Source: Nectonema munidae (lineage: Eukaryota > Nematomorpha > Nectonematoida > Nectonematidae). From it: 64,000 nucleotides of DNA. Under the pieces are notes generated by a model, which made no database searches, was not told the origin of the DNA, and worked only from the letters and a program-made list of their open reading frames with translations. The DNA is taken from NCBI GenBank assembly GCA_030549495.1, contig JAUIRK010001034.1, forward strand, positions 1,240,001 through 1,304,000, in the 5' to 3' direction. Position numbers and translations under genes: made by a program. Each line of letters opens with the position of its first letter. Within the stretch, counting starts at the first letter, position 1. Positions 48,440 through 60,406 of this stretch are shown here, piece by piece.

Positions 48440-51220
48440 AGGGTTACTGAGTCAAAAGTTTAAACATGACTCCCATTTGAAGCACTTACAAAATTCCGAT
48501 TCCACGAAAACATTAGTATATATTATTTTTTATTAATCTCTTATTCTCGTTTCTAATTTCCCCTAAAAACCGATTGCGACTTTTATTTTCTCAAGATATG
48601 TCACTCAAACACCGCAACCCGGCCTTTGAGAATGATTTCATAAGTTTTAAGAAAAAAGATGTTTGAATTGTCATTATCGAGTTGCTTATTTCCTTATTTT
48701 TTGTATATGCCATTATTCAATTTCATCTAAAATTATTGTGCGCTTTAAATATCACTCAAATTTGATAGAGTATAATGTTAGCGTGAGTGTTGTGTTATAA
48801 TAAGTAATGCCTATAATAGTAAATGACGCTTATAAATCCATTGATTCACCTTTCAATCTTTCTAATACTTCAATTTGATTGCTGAGAAATAGAAAAACAT
48901 CTAAAAGTTCTCAAATATTACGCGCAACTCAAAATTCTTCTACCCCCATCCGCCCGCCCTGTAAATTTTCTTCGCTAGTATGGACGCATCTTTGATGTCA
49001 CTCAAGTAGCATCATCTCTTGCATTGGTAGAATATTATCAAATAAACTGTTGGCACAGGACATACACTAGCAGGATATTGAAACATCAAAAATAAGGGAT
49101 GATCTCTTGCTGAAAGCAGTTGTAGTAAGTAATCAATGGCAAAATGGGATGATGTAGTTTTAATTTTTTATTCCTTATACCGTGCGTGACTTCAGTAGAC
49201 TGACCTACCTCAAATCAAGTTTGAGACATAATATGAAAACAGATGCTTCCAGCAGCCTATACAAGTAGTGGAAGTTTGTTATGACTTCTTCTTGATATTT
49301 CAATGTCTTGTTTAAAACCTTTTCATAAGAAAATATACGGAGACATCTTCTAATGAGTTATTGCTGAAAAAGTTTAAAAAATCCTTTTTTTTCTATAAAA
49401 AGTTAAACAATAAATTTATTATTTTACTCAAAAGCTCAATGTAAAATCCAAAGTGAATGCCAATCATACTAACATCACAACAGAGATTGACGCAAATTTT
49501 TATGAATTTTTTGAACGTAGACAACAAATGTTTTAGTCTGATAAATAAAGCAGTTTGGCTTATAATAAAGAATTTGTTGAATACTATGAAAGCTATTTCA
49601 AATTTTTTTTATGAAAAAAATATTAATACTTTTAAAAAAAAAAAGCTTTGATATTATTGATATTTTTTTGAATTTGGGAAGTTATGAAACACATTCTCGA
49701 GAAAATACTAATAATATTGTAAGAAATAAGATGTATAAGTTATAATCGCGTTTTTCGATTTAAAATGAGGGAAAATCCGCCATGAAGAATCTAAAGTGTT
49801 GGTAAGTTTTCTAACTTAGAACTATTTTCATGATTATCCAGATTTTTTGAATTGTCTTATCATAAAAAGAGTTTATTGGCAATAGGATTTCAAATATCAG
49901 TAGTTGATCCAACTGTGGTCATCTTCACATACAATGTTTGCAAGAAAATGTTACGGCCGGCCGCATTCACTCTTAATGCAATGGTTGTAGGATATTTGCA
50001 GCACCTGGACATTTGAGGAACTGTGATCTAACACGATTAATGTTTGCAGTTGAGCTCTATTTCTCTGTGTGTTACTTCTTCTTACTGCTTATTTCAATGC
50101 ACACATATGTTAATTCGTTGAATGGACGTATATTTATGAGTTGAATTCTAATAATAATCAGTAATAATGGCCTACTTCGAAATTTTTTTTGTATTTTCAA
50201 ATTCAGTAGTCTTAGCGGAAGAGCGCTTCGGAATAAAAAAAATTTGATATTTAAAAACGTATCAAAATTATGAAAAAAAATTGAAAAATAATAAATAACG
50301 TAATGAAAGAAAAAGGTTATTTGAAATAAAATAGTTTGTCAAGCCAAATTCAAAAACATCAAATTTGATCAAGAACAAATTCATATCAAATTGGATAAAT
50401 AGTGAAAATTTACTAAGACGTTAGTACCAAGTCTTGGACGTTTTATACAGTTTTTTTTTATTTTAGTTACGAAATGTTTTGGTTCCGAAATATCTTGAAC
50501 TCCTTTCACATGATAAAAATTCATAATTTGAAAATGCAGAAACACTTTGTGTAATTATTTTTTTTTTTGCATAAATTTATTAAATAAATTAATTTGCTAA
50601 TCAATCTTTCGTATAATTAGATTTTGTATCATTGATATATATATATATAATATAGGAGCATCTTTATGGATTATATTACGTTTGTTTGTAGGGAACAAAT
50701 GAATCACAAGACCATATTCACATTAAGGAGTAGGTATCATAGTGAGATGCTTCCTTAATCTAAACAAAACATCTAAAAATATTATTCGCATAATGAAATT
50801 AACCGGATTGTGAAAAAAGAATGGTTTTCCTGTCAAATTTTATGGAGGTAATATAGTTGTACCACATGTATGCTGAAATATTTTACCAAAAAGCTTTAAT
50901 GCTGTTATTTTTATTAAAAAAATGAAAATCTTCTTATTTTTCCTGTGGATAGTGAAGGATCAGAATTAATGAAGCTTTTTTGTTAACGTGGCTTGCGCGT
51001 GTAAGTTTTTCTCGATACAACATCAATCATTTTTGATGCATGTATTAATTAGTTACTTAGTTTTAACAGTGTTACTTTTAAAGTCGGTGAGTGAAGCAAA
51101 CAACTGCCATTATTGATTGCCATTAGAAGTTTGTCCCACAAGTGATAAAACACCACAAGTTGGTGTTTTAAGCCCACTCTCCCTGCTTTTCTTAGATTTT
51201 AAAAATTTTTTACATATATT
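48440..51220. other. Gene-free AT-rich stretch
   Basis: Nothing was recognised. A GGCCGGCC palindrome near 49955 and a 10-bp perfect hairpin near 51147-51171 are present but have no supporting context. Confidence 0.5.
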
Positions 51221-51228
51221 TTTAGTGT

Positions 51229-51340
51229 GATATATATATTTCAAATATGCTGAATCTAGTGTTGTTCATCTTTTATAAAAAGCGATCAAACCTGTCAAAA
51301 AATGATTTAAATATGACAGCCCATGTCAAAATTTATTTTT
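51229..51340 (+). repeat. Dispersed repeat, family B copy 2
   Basis: TATGCTGAATCTAGTGTTGT, AAAGCGATCAAACCTGTCAA and AAATGATTTAAATATGACAG are shared with the copy at 21976. A third copy follows about 45 bp later in the same direction. Confidence 0.75.
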
Positions 51341-51385
51341 TGAATTTTATTAATTTTTTTTTGGTATTACACAAAGTTTTTAAAC

Positions 51386-51482
51386 GTCATGTTGAGTTTA
51401 GTGGTGATGTTCATTTTTTATGAAAATAAAGTGAAACCTGTCAAAAAAAATGATTTGACAGCCAGGTCAAAATTAAATTTTT
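51386..51482 (+). repeat. Dispersed repeat, family B copy 3
   Basis: CATGTTGAGTTTAGTGGTGA, AAAGTGAAACCTGTCAAAAA and ATGATTTGACAGCCAGGTCA match family B with small deletions. It is the more diverged member of the close pair. Confidence 0.7.
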
Positions 51483-51599
51483 TATTGAATTAATTTAAAA
51501 ATTTTAATTAAAATTTTGAAAATATTTTTGAAGAGATTTTTAGTAATGAAGTAGCTGTCGTGGTTGATTTGGTATAATATATATATTTTATTAACACTG

Positions 51600-53120
51600 T
51601 TAGATATTTTCAAACATTACACCCATAATCTAAGTGCAGAAATGAAACCAGAATGCTCAATTTGGTATAAAAATAATAAATTTCATGTAAAATTTGCATT
51701 GCTTTTAGAAATAAATAGCAAATTTGATTCACACTTATAAGCATTTTGAAATAGTAAATGCAAAAACTGAGTCTAGAAATGAAGCACGTAAAATTTGAGA
51801 GAATATTCTATTAGATATATAGTACTTCATCAATAAAAATTTTGATTGACATTTTCTAAAAAGCATTATTATTATTATTATTGAAAAAATCGGATTTAAA
51901 AGCGCTTGAAACTATAGAAATATAAACAGAACTCTATCTACAATAATTCTTATCAAAAGCTGAACACTGTCAGGGACTCCCTCGAAATATAATTCCTACA
52001 CTTTCTTATAGTCCAGGCCATATTAAAATCAGCCCCCCCCCCCTCCTGTACTTAGAGTCTAGCAATGGGGCTGCATTCAACTAATAAAGTGTAATGAAAT
52101 ATTCAGTAAATCTGACGAGAGTTTGGACTGAAAGAAGCTTTGGAAATCAAAGTCTTATTTACCTGAAAAAGAAGTGAGGAGAAAGAAGGGAATCAAGAGC
52201 GTCGAAGATTCAGATGAACAAACAGAGAAGCGATTTTCTTGATGGTGTGACGAGAGTGTTTGTGAGCGTAAAACATCATGATTGTATTAGATATTTATTA
52301 AGTCTACGTTATAATGACTATGCTATAAATCAATAAATTAAATAAATATTTATAATATCAATAATATTATATGCATTTCATAAGAAAACTAGCGACTCAA
52401 CGCTCCCTAATACGATAATAATGTAAATGCTGATGTGGAGAAAAGGGTGCGAGATAAGAAGAGACTTCTTATCATCATGATCAATCAATAAAACGCATTG
52501 ACCGTATCGATCAACTGATGATGAGATTTATGCATAATCCAGTGAATATCTTCATTGGGAATGATGATTGTAGATGGATGATGTTGAAAAATTTACGGAG
52601 TAATATCAGATCATATTAACCCATTTTCGTCTTTTGTTCCATTTTTTAATTTAAATTCTCCTTAGGGGGTAATTAGCCCGAAAGTTGAATTATAAAAATG
52701 AAAATGCTGATTTATTTTTACTTGTAAGAGAAAAAGAGGAATCACTTCAAAATCATATAATTGCAGTCTTTTACTAAGTTTTTCACAAAAATAGAACATT
52801 TTTACTTAGAATATCAACGAAACATCCCTTCCAACCACACTGTGATTTATTTGTCCCTTTCCATTGGAACACCCTTGAAATATATAAATGTCAGGTATGC
52901 AGGAATAAGCCTTTCGCTATATCAATACGTTTGAATAAATTTTGTCATTAGTGTTGTTTGGCTTGCGAATACTCATTCCATATTATCAATTCTTAAAACT
53001 TTTTTTATTGGAAAAAATAAATCATCACATTTTTGCAAACTTATTGTTGAAAACTTAGGTGGGAAAGGATTTATATTTTACAGCGTTATTGATAACTCAA
53101 AGCCCGTTTTTAACAAATGG
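51600..53120. other. Gene-free stretch
   Basis: Contains an ATT microsatellite near 51868 and a run of C near 52031. A TTTTTCAG/GTAAAT donor-like site on the minus strand at 52162 could end a noncoding first exon but is unsupported otherwise. Confidence 0.4.
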
Positions 53121-53124
53121 CTGT

Positions 53125-54700
53125 ACCTAGATTTACCATACGTCCCGGTTTAGCCGGGAGAGTCCTGATTTTAAGGCCTTGTCCCGGCGTCCCGACCGAT
53201 CGATGGAAAATTCCAGGTTAAACCATTCAACCAGCTAACATGGCCCTACAGGTCAGTAGCGACTCGTAAAGAGGTGCTGTGGTGCTACGCATAATATTTT
53301 TTGAATAAACGGTTGGTTATCTATATTCCAATCTAAATAGTTGGTTATCTAATAATTACAAATGGCATTGAAAGCATGATGAAAAATTATAGTTAGATTT
53401 AGCATTTTAATGGATTGAAGCTACGCGCCGCAACTGCTACAGGTATATAAACTTGTTCTGCAAAAAACATATTGCTGATTTTATTGAATTAGGTTAGGTA
53501 TTCTGAAAATAGCAGTAAGTAATTTTTCTTGATCTAACAGTTTATCCAACTAATGCAGCCTTCAATTTAAATCTTACTAAAATTATTGTGCTTATTTAGA
53601 ACTTATCTTAAAATGCCTAAAAGAAAATGCAATTTTACCAGTGATATCAAAAGAGACTATCCATTTTAAAAAGAAACTGTTGATAGCAAAGTTCTTTGCA
53701 ATTATTGTCAATCTGTTTTTTCAATTAGCCATGGTGGACGCTCAGATATTAAAGACCACTTTGAAACCAAGAAACACAAATCTTCATCTCGTGTGACAAA
53801 CTTCTTCAAAGCTGCTTCTTCTGATGAGTCTCTACTCTTAGCAGTGAAAGAAGCTACTTTTGCGTATTACACGGCATTCATGGACAGTCCTTCAGAAGTT
53901 CAGATTGTACCTCTAAGCTAGTATCAAAATTATTTGAAGCTAAATTTGCTCTTCGAAGAACAAAAGGTGAAGCAGTGGTTAGGAATTGCATTGCCCCGAT
54001 GATAGCTGCTGAACTACGTCAAGAATTGAAAAAGCAAATTTTATTTCGGCTTCCATTGATGCTTCAAACAGAAATGAGATCAAATTGTTCCAGTTGTAGT
54101 TCGTTATTGTGTACCTGCTGTTGGTGTGAAAGTGAAACTTTTAGAATTGACATCACTTGGAGGTGAAACAGCTGCAATACTCAGCGAATACCTGGTTTCG
54201 GTTCTCGCGCAAAATGGTCTTAAAGAAAACCTTGCTGGGTTTTGCGCAGGTAATTGTAACACCAACTTTGAAGGTTTGAAAAGAAGAGGGCAGAATAATG
54301 TTTTCTTTAAAGTAAAAGAAAATATTCAAAGAAATCTGTCAGAAGTTGGATGTGCAGCTCACATTGTGCACAATTGCATTCAACATGCTCTTCCCGTAGC
54401 TGTCGAAAGTCTTGTTGTAAAAATCTACAAGTTTTTTCATATATACACTGTTCGCGTTACAGAACTCAAACACTTTTGCGACTTTGTTGATATTGAATAT
54501 CAAGGAATTTTGCAGCACGGAAATACAAGATTTCTTTCTTTGCTACCAGCTTTACAAAGAATACATGAAATGTTTAAAGGATTAAGAAGTTACTCCAACT
54601 CCCAAGAAGGTTGTCCTACGCTAATCAAAAGGGTTCCACAAATAACGCATTGCGTATTAACCACTAAGTTTCGAACAATACTTGTGAAATGAAAACATCA
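53125..54700 (+). mobile_element. hAT element with long but broken transposase frame
   Basis: The left part TTACCATACGTCCCGGTTTA is a hAT-like terminus with an internal CCCGG-TTTAG-CCGGG stem. The transposase begins at 53613 (MPKRKCNFTSDIKRDYP). A BED-like finger follows (LCNYCQSVFSISHGG, HFETKKHK), and then from 54126 a long open stretch reads AGFCAGNCNTNFEGLKRRGQ, VGCAAHIVHNCIQHAL and IKIYKFFHIY-like KIYKFFHIYTVRVTELKHFC, ILQHGNTRFLSLLPALQRI. These are the hAT catalytic D/N region, the CxxH motif (CAAHIVHN) and the RW/RF block. The frame is broken several times before 54126 and the C-terminal dimerisation block is missing after 54690. Confidence 0.82.
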
Positions 54701-54955
54701 CAAAACATGCCAACATGTCAGCCATCATTCCAAAACACTCATAAATATTTTGAAATTCTCTGAAATGCTTTAAAACTATGCAAACAATGTCCATATATGT
54801 CAAAAACCATTAAATATAGCAAATAGGTTGCGTACCCCATAACAAAGAAAAATGTTTCAAAGCATTTCAAAACTCTTTAAAACACCTAAAAATGTCACAA
54901 AATATTTTAAAACTATGAAAATAATTTCAATTTACTTTAAAGTTAGTTCATAAAT
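54690..54955. repeat. Degenerate short-unit repeat tract
   Basis: Words such as AAAACACTCATAAATATTTTG, cut and varied, AAATGCTTTAAAACTATG, AAGCATTTCAAAACTCTTTA and ATATTTTAAAACTATGAAAA recur irregularly, suggesting a decayed minisatellite following the hAT relic. Unit length is unclear, roughly 20-25 bp. Confidence 0.35.
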
Positions 54956-54959
54956 TTAG

Positions 54960-56740
54960 ATCTTACACATTTGAAGCCATTTCAGAAAAATCATCGACAC
55001 TCTTACTGAATGCAGAAGTAGGAAAATGGATATACACTTTGAAGTAAGAAATTAAGAAGGTAGAAGTAGGGAAGAAGTGATGCCTGTATCGGCAAGAGGA
55101 TGGAGAAAAAGTTAAGATGGTGAAAACTACGACGACAATTTGTGTTGTGATGAATATCATAAATTTTACAAAACAGAAACTTTACTATTCAAAGTTGTCG
55201 CGATAACACAAAAAAATGTCCCCATTTTTTGTACCTGGACTTCAAATACACTAGGTACCTTCAAATAGAGGGTATATCTTTGTTTTATTGATAGAGCTTG
55301 AATTGAATTGGAATTCTTCTTGGACATTTTGTTTTTTATATTTAAAAAGCACATCGCTACAAATTTTATCGACTTGTCAAATAGGATATTTTTCATCAGA
55401 ATAATTTCAATATTTTTTATAGTAAAGCTGAACCTCGTTTTGAAAATCTACGCTACTGCTATGAAAGGTTTTCTGTAGATGTGCTTGTTATACATGGGCC
55501 AATCTAAAGATCAACGTGTCGGTGTAAAGTTTTTATTTTCCGATAAAAATGGAGAACCTTTTCTGAAGGCAGCAATAAACAGGGACATGTTTATTTTGGT
55601 ACGATCCTAAAAAAAGCAGGGAGAAAAATTTTTGAAGAAAAAATTTTTTATTTTGAGGGGTTTTGAAATTTTACCATGTAAAGTAGTTGAAAATTTGAAA
55701 TTTTTTATTTTTTTTAATGAACTTTCCGAAATTATAAAAGATATTCAAATAGATTCAGAATCTAAGTAAAAAATTGAGGTAGAAACCACTAATAAATTAT
55801 CGACATTGAAAATTTAAAATTTTTGGAAAATTTGAAAATTTTTCAAGTCAAACTTTTTAAATTATAAATTGTTTGAAAATAGTACCAAAATGCTTATATT
55901 TGAGTAAATTTTCACATCCTCAAATTATATCAGATTTTGATAGTAGACAACATAAATATACTTTATATCATAAAATAAGCTAAAAATAGTATATTTGGAC
56001 TGTGTATTGCCTTGGATGTCCGAAAATCATATTTTTTCATATATCCATAATGTTAAATTTTTGCGTCTCCCTCAAAAGACGAAGTATGGCTTTTTACTCC
56101 ATCCAAGTTTTCAACCTTGTTTTTGGCCTATAAAAATATATGTAATCCAGCCAGTAAATATCAGGTATTTTTGCGTTTATATATTTCCAATTCAGAATGC
56201 CTATTTTCACTTTATCAGGTAACGTAAATTTTCTTACATCGTAGTGCTTCTAAATACAGGTGTACAAAATAACTTTATTTTTTTCCAAAATTTATAAAAA
56301 AAAAGGCAGAAGAAAAATTGTTTACACTTTATGAAACATGTTAAAAAACCAAAGAATTTCGAATTTGAAAGTTAAAATATATCATTTCTTGGTGAAAATT
56401 CCAAGAAAATTAACGCCATCTAAACTAAAAAAAATTCTTATGGTGGGAAAGTTCCAAAAATTTCATTTTCGTTTTTTATGAGGGGACAATTGTTTATTCC
56501 ACAGAGTTCCAGGTTACATTGTATAAAAAATGCTAAACAAAATGTTTACGATTTGACTTTCATATTGGGAGAATGACTTTTCAGAAGCTATGATTTATTT
56601 TCTTAGTAATCAGAATTCGTTACGGTAAAAATGGGTGTAAAGACATTTTCCACAAAAATAAAAAAAACTTGAGAAACTGAACTGGGATAAAAAATTTAAA
56701 AATTTTGCAAAATTTATTTCTAGATAAAACAGAAAAATGA
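54960..56740. other. Gene-free AT-rich stretch
   Basis: Nothing was recognised beyond long A/T runs. Open frames are short and without domains. Confidence 0.5.
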
Positions 56741-56743
56741 GAT

Positions 56744-57870
56744 TTATTGACATCTTGGACATACAAAACTAGTAAGATTTTTACATATAAATCGATGACA
56801 TATATCACATCTTCTTGTTCCTCTTGTCATAGGTTTGCAATTTTGGACTGAACAAAATCCTCGGGAAGAAGAAGACGGTATACCTTTACTTGTTTCTTCT
56901 TCAAATGCAAAAAATTGAAAAATGATCTTCTTACACTAAACAGGGAGCTAAAATTTGATCTAAAGCGCATTGATTCCTCAACTAGGTTTAGACTTTAGAC
57001 ACAAATCTCTAATGAAATGTTTCCTTCCTCCTTTCTTGATGGTAGGAAACAAGCTAGAATTATTTTTATATGCAATTATCAAACTATTTAAAATACTTAT
57101 ATCTAGATAATTAGCAAATAAAACCATTGGCCATCTTCTGGATTGTCTATCAGGCATGTCAAACTCGGAGTCCCATGAGGGCCAAAGGAGTGAGTTTGTG
57201 TTCTCATGAGGGCCGCACTCCTACAATTTTATTTAAAGTTGTTCTTATTGCAGAATATTTTACTTTTAACTTAGAAACATGTAATGGTTTGATTATATTC
57301 AAAAATGCAAGTACAAAGTCATGTATAGTTAAATAAAATAATTTAATTAAAAAATTAGCACGGATATAAATCTGTTCTTTATTTTAATATAAAAAAAGTT
57401 TATAAGGCATTTGAATGAACTACAAATGAAATGCACATAAATTAAAATAGTTCAAAATAAACATTTATTATTAATTATTCAAATACTTTACATGTTCTAG
57501 TCCAGAGGCTTGACACCTCTTGTTATTGACAATCTTTGCTATGTCTGGCTGAAATTTCTGTGCAGTGCGAACTTTTATAAGAAATGATAAGTGAAAATCA
57601 GTCAACCTAGTTCTCTGAGAAGTCCAAATCTACACTTATACATAAAATTATAATTAATAATACTGTGATCTGTGTGGGCCGCAAATCTGCGTGTAATGGG
57701 CCGCATGTTTGACATGGCTGGTCTATAGCATGTGTATTCTCGCAACATTTTATTTGCTGTGTCTACCCCTCCTTTATATTTGTTATAAAGAACAATTGTT
57801 TCTGGCTTTTTTCGGTGTCCTAGCGTTATTATGTCCCCTAAATGTTGACTGGACAAGCAATAAACGATTT
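56744..57870 (-). mobile_element. piggyBac transposase, C-terminal half, split by a MITE
   Basis: On the minus strand, right of the MITE, are LLLVQSTFRGHNN-like and KPETIVLYNKYKGGVDTANK then MLREYTCYR; left of it are SRRWPMVLFANYLDISILNS and LIIAYKNNSSLFPTI. These meet in frame at the insertion point, matching the piggyBac block K-P-E-I-x-x-x-Y-N-K-T-K-G-G-V-D ... Y-S-x-x-R-x-x-R-R-W-P. Further 3' lie RGTRRCDICHRFICKNLTS and FVCPRCQ, the C-terminal cysteine-rich finger, ending in a stop at 56744-56746. Three stops fall between about 56910 and 56975 and a frame change near 57830, so the copy is dead. The N-terminal half and both termini are missing; on the right it abuts the tandem duplication. 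Confidence 0.83.
57151..57720. mobile_element. hAT-type MITE inserted in the piggyBac relic
   Basis: The left end CAGGCATGTCAAACTCGGAG and right end GGGCCGCATGTTTGACATGG + CTG form inverted repeats of the common CAGGxxTGTCAAAC hAT type. GTCTAT flanks both sides (57145-57150 and 57721-57726); over eight bases the flanks agree at seven. It is 570 bp, AT-rich inside and non-coding. The interrupted piggyBac frame proves the insertion is younger than the piggyBac copy. Confidence 0.85.
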
Positions 57871-57924
57871 AACCAAGTTTATCAGAACAAAGTTTTACCA
57901 GACTCAATAAAATGCTTATTAATT

Positions 57925-59604
57925 TTTTCTAAAACCCCACAGAAAATTTTTTTTGACTCAACGCTAAGCTAAGCCTGGTATTTTTAGGGGTTCATCGGAT
58001 GCTTTCTATCGAACTCAAATCCTTACTTTTCATTTATTTATTAAAATTTCGAAAAGGTTACTTGAAAAATGGAGCTTAAAATATGATTAAATTACTATCC
58101 ATGTTTTTAGTATAAAAATTGATCTTCTACTTTTTATCAGCTATTTTTGAAGGAATGAAAAAATAGTTTTTGACTTTTTAATCATCATATTTGTCACACT
58201 TACCCTATCCAAAATCCATTACAATGTAGGCACAAAAATATTGCTTTTATATTTCTCTGAATAAAGATAATCTTTTTCGCACAATTATCACTCAATTGAA
58301 GAATTTATTAAGAATAAATGAATAGTTGATTAATATTATTAAATGATTTAAATTTTATTTCAAATTTCTAATAAAATACTTTGAGGCAGAGAGCTCTCTT
58401 TGCTTTTTTAGAAAATTTATTAAAACAAGATGTTAATTTGATAATACTTTAAATATACAATTCAAATTTCAAAATTTTAAACAAATTTCATAAAAGTAGG
58501 TAAAAAGTATAATTCAGATAATAAGATTCATCACAAAACAAAATACAATTGTGATAATGTAATGTTTTTAAAATTAAAAAAATATACTTCGCTTTATATT
58601 ATGAGCTGAGAAGAATTTGAATAGCCAACCATTAGAAGCTTTAAAATCTTGTAAATTAAAATTTTTGACTACCATTAATGCGTTTTCTTGAATTAAGGGT
58701 CCGGAAATAGGAATATTATTTGACCGAGAATTTTGAAGCCATGACCGAAAATCTATCTAATTCAATTTTTCTAAAACCCCACAGAAAATTTTTTTGACTC
58801 AACGCTAAGCTAAGCCTGGTATTTTTAGGGGTTCATCGGATGCTTTCTATCGAACTCAAATCCTTCTTTTCATTTATTTATTAAAATTTCGAAAAGGTTA
58901 CTTGAAAAATGGGTAAAATATGATTAAATTACTATCCATGTTTTTAGTATAAAAATTGATCTTCTACTTTTTATCAGCTATTTTTGAAGGAATGAAAAAA
59001 TAGTTTTTGACTTTTTAATCATCATATTTGTCACACTTACCCTATCCAAAATCCATTACAATGTAGGCACAAAAATATTGCTTTTATATTTCTCTGAATA
59101 AAGATAATCTTTTTCGCACAATTATCACTCAATTGAAGAATTTATTAAGAATAAATGAATAGTTGATTAATATTATTAAATGATTTAAATTTTATTTCAA
59201 ATTTCCAATAAAATACTTTGAGGCAGAGGTCTTTGTTTTTTAGAAAATTTATTAAAACAAGATGTTAATTTGATAATACTTTAAATATACAATTCAAATT
59301 TCAAAATTTTAAACAAATTTCATAAAAGTAGGTAAAAAGTATAATTCAGATAATAAGATTCATCACAAAACAAAATACAATTGTGATAATGTAATGTTTT
59401 TAAAATTAAAAAAATATACTTCGCTTTATATTATGAGCTGAGAAGAATTTGAATAGCCAACCATTAGAAGCTTTAAAATCTTGTAAATTAAAATTTTTGA
59501 CTACCATTAATGCGTTTTCTTGAATTAAGGGTCCGGAAATAGGAATATTATTTGACCGAGAATTTTGAAGCCATGACCGAATAACTCTATCTAATTCCCA
59601 ATTT
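57925..59604 (+). repeat. Tandem duplication of an 840-bp unit
   Basis: Unit 1 (57925-58764) and unit 2 (58765-59604) are nearly identical. Both start TTTTCTAAAACCCCACAGAA and run through AAGCTAAGCCTGGTATTTTT and TTTCTATCGAACTCAAATCC to TTGAAGCCATGACCGAA and ATCTATCTAATTC. Only a few small indels and substitutions separate them, for example GCAGAGAGCTCTCTTTGC against GCAGAGGTCTTTG. No coding frame crosses it. The close identity points to a recent event or an assembly artefact. Confidence 0.92.
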
Positions 59605-60406
59605 CACAAAAACCTCGTTTTCCATTAAAATTAGAAATTTTTTCGTAGAAGTTTAAATGTCCACTCCTTCTTTTTAAAATATTCTGAAAAGTAGTTTTGC
59701 CAACAGAAAAAAATTGAGGTAGCTGTCTTTGACTTTTTTCCTTAATTCATTGTTTACAATTCTTGGAGTTCTAAATCCTAGAAAAAAAGTTGATCCTTGG
59801 AACAAAATTTAAATTCAGATAAGAAAAAAAGAAAACATATCGAAAAACACAATAATAAGAAAAAGGAAATCAAATTATTATTTTTAGAAATGAAAAAAGT
59901 GAAATGACTAATATTCTAAACCAATTTTATCCATACTCCTAGGGTGTCCAGCTTGGTAAAAAATAAATTTCCTTTATCGGCACATTGCCTAAGAATCTCG
60001 TGTAAAAAAATTTCCTTGAATTTTTAGAAAATTTTAGCAACAAATAGTCCCGCTCAATGAAAATATTTATTTTTTTTTCATTTTTGATTTTTAGACATTA
60101 AACTGTTCAGTTTTTTGTTATCTCTTAAAATCTTTTCTTACTTACTTTGTCATTTTTTTTTGAAAACTAGCAAGAGCACAAGGAGGGTAATAAGCTAAAC
60201 GTCTTAAAAATACTATTTTGTAGTCTTTTTCCAATGATAGGTAATTTGGCAGTAATATGTTTTAGCTACAAACAGAGAGAAGATTGCTAGCGAGTGTTAT
60301 AGTGGTTTGTCTCTTTTTTTTAAATCATGGTCAAACTTTTCATTTATAACATATTTCCTTTTTTATTTTTTCATTTTATATTTTAGATATAAATTTTTTG
60401 TTTAAA

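Noticed and set aside
51147-51171. Perfect 10-bp hairpin TAAAACACCA...TGGTGTTTTA
   Set aside because: One such hairpin is expected by chance in a window of this size and AT content; no U run or gene context.
52163-52260. Possible noncoding first exon with TTTTTCAG/GTAAAT donor on the minus strand
   Set aside because: Only a donor-like site supports it; no ATG, promoter or phase test is possible.
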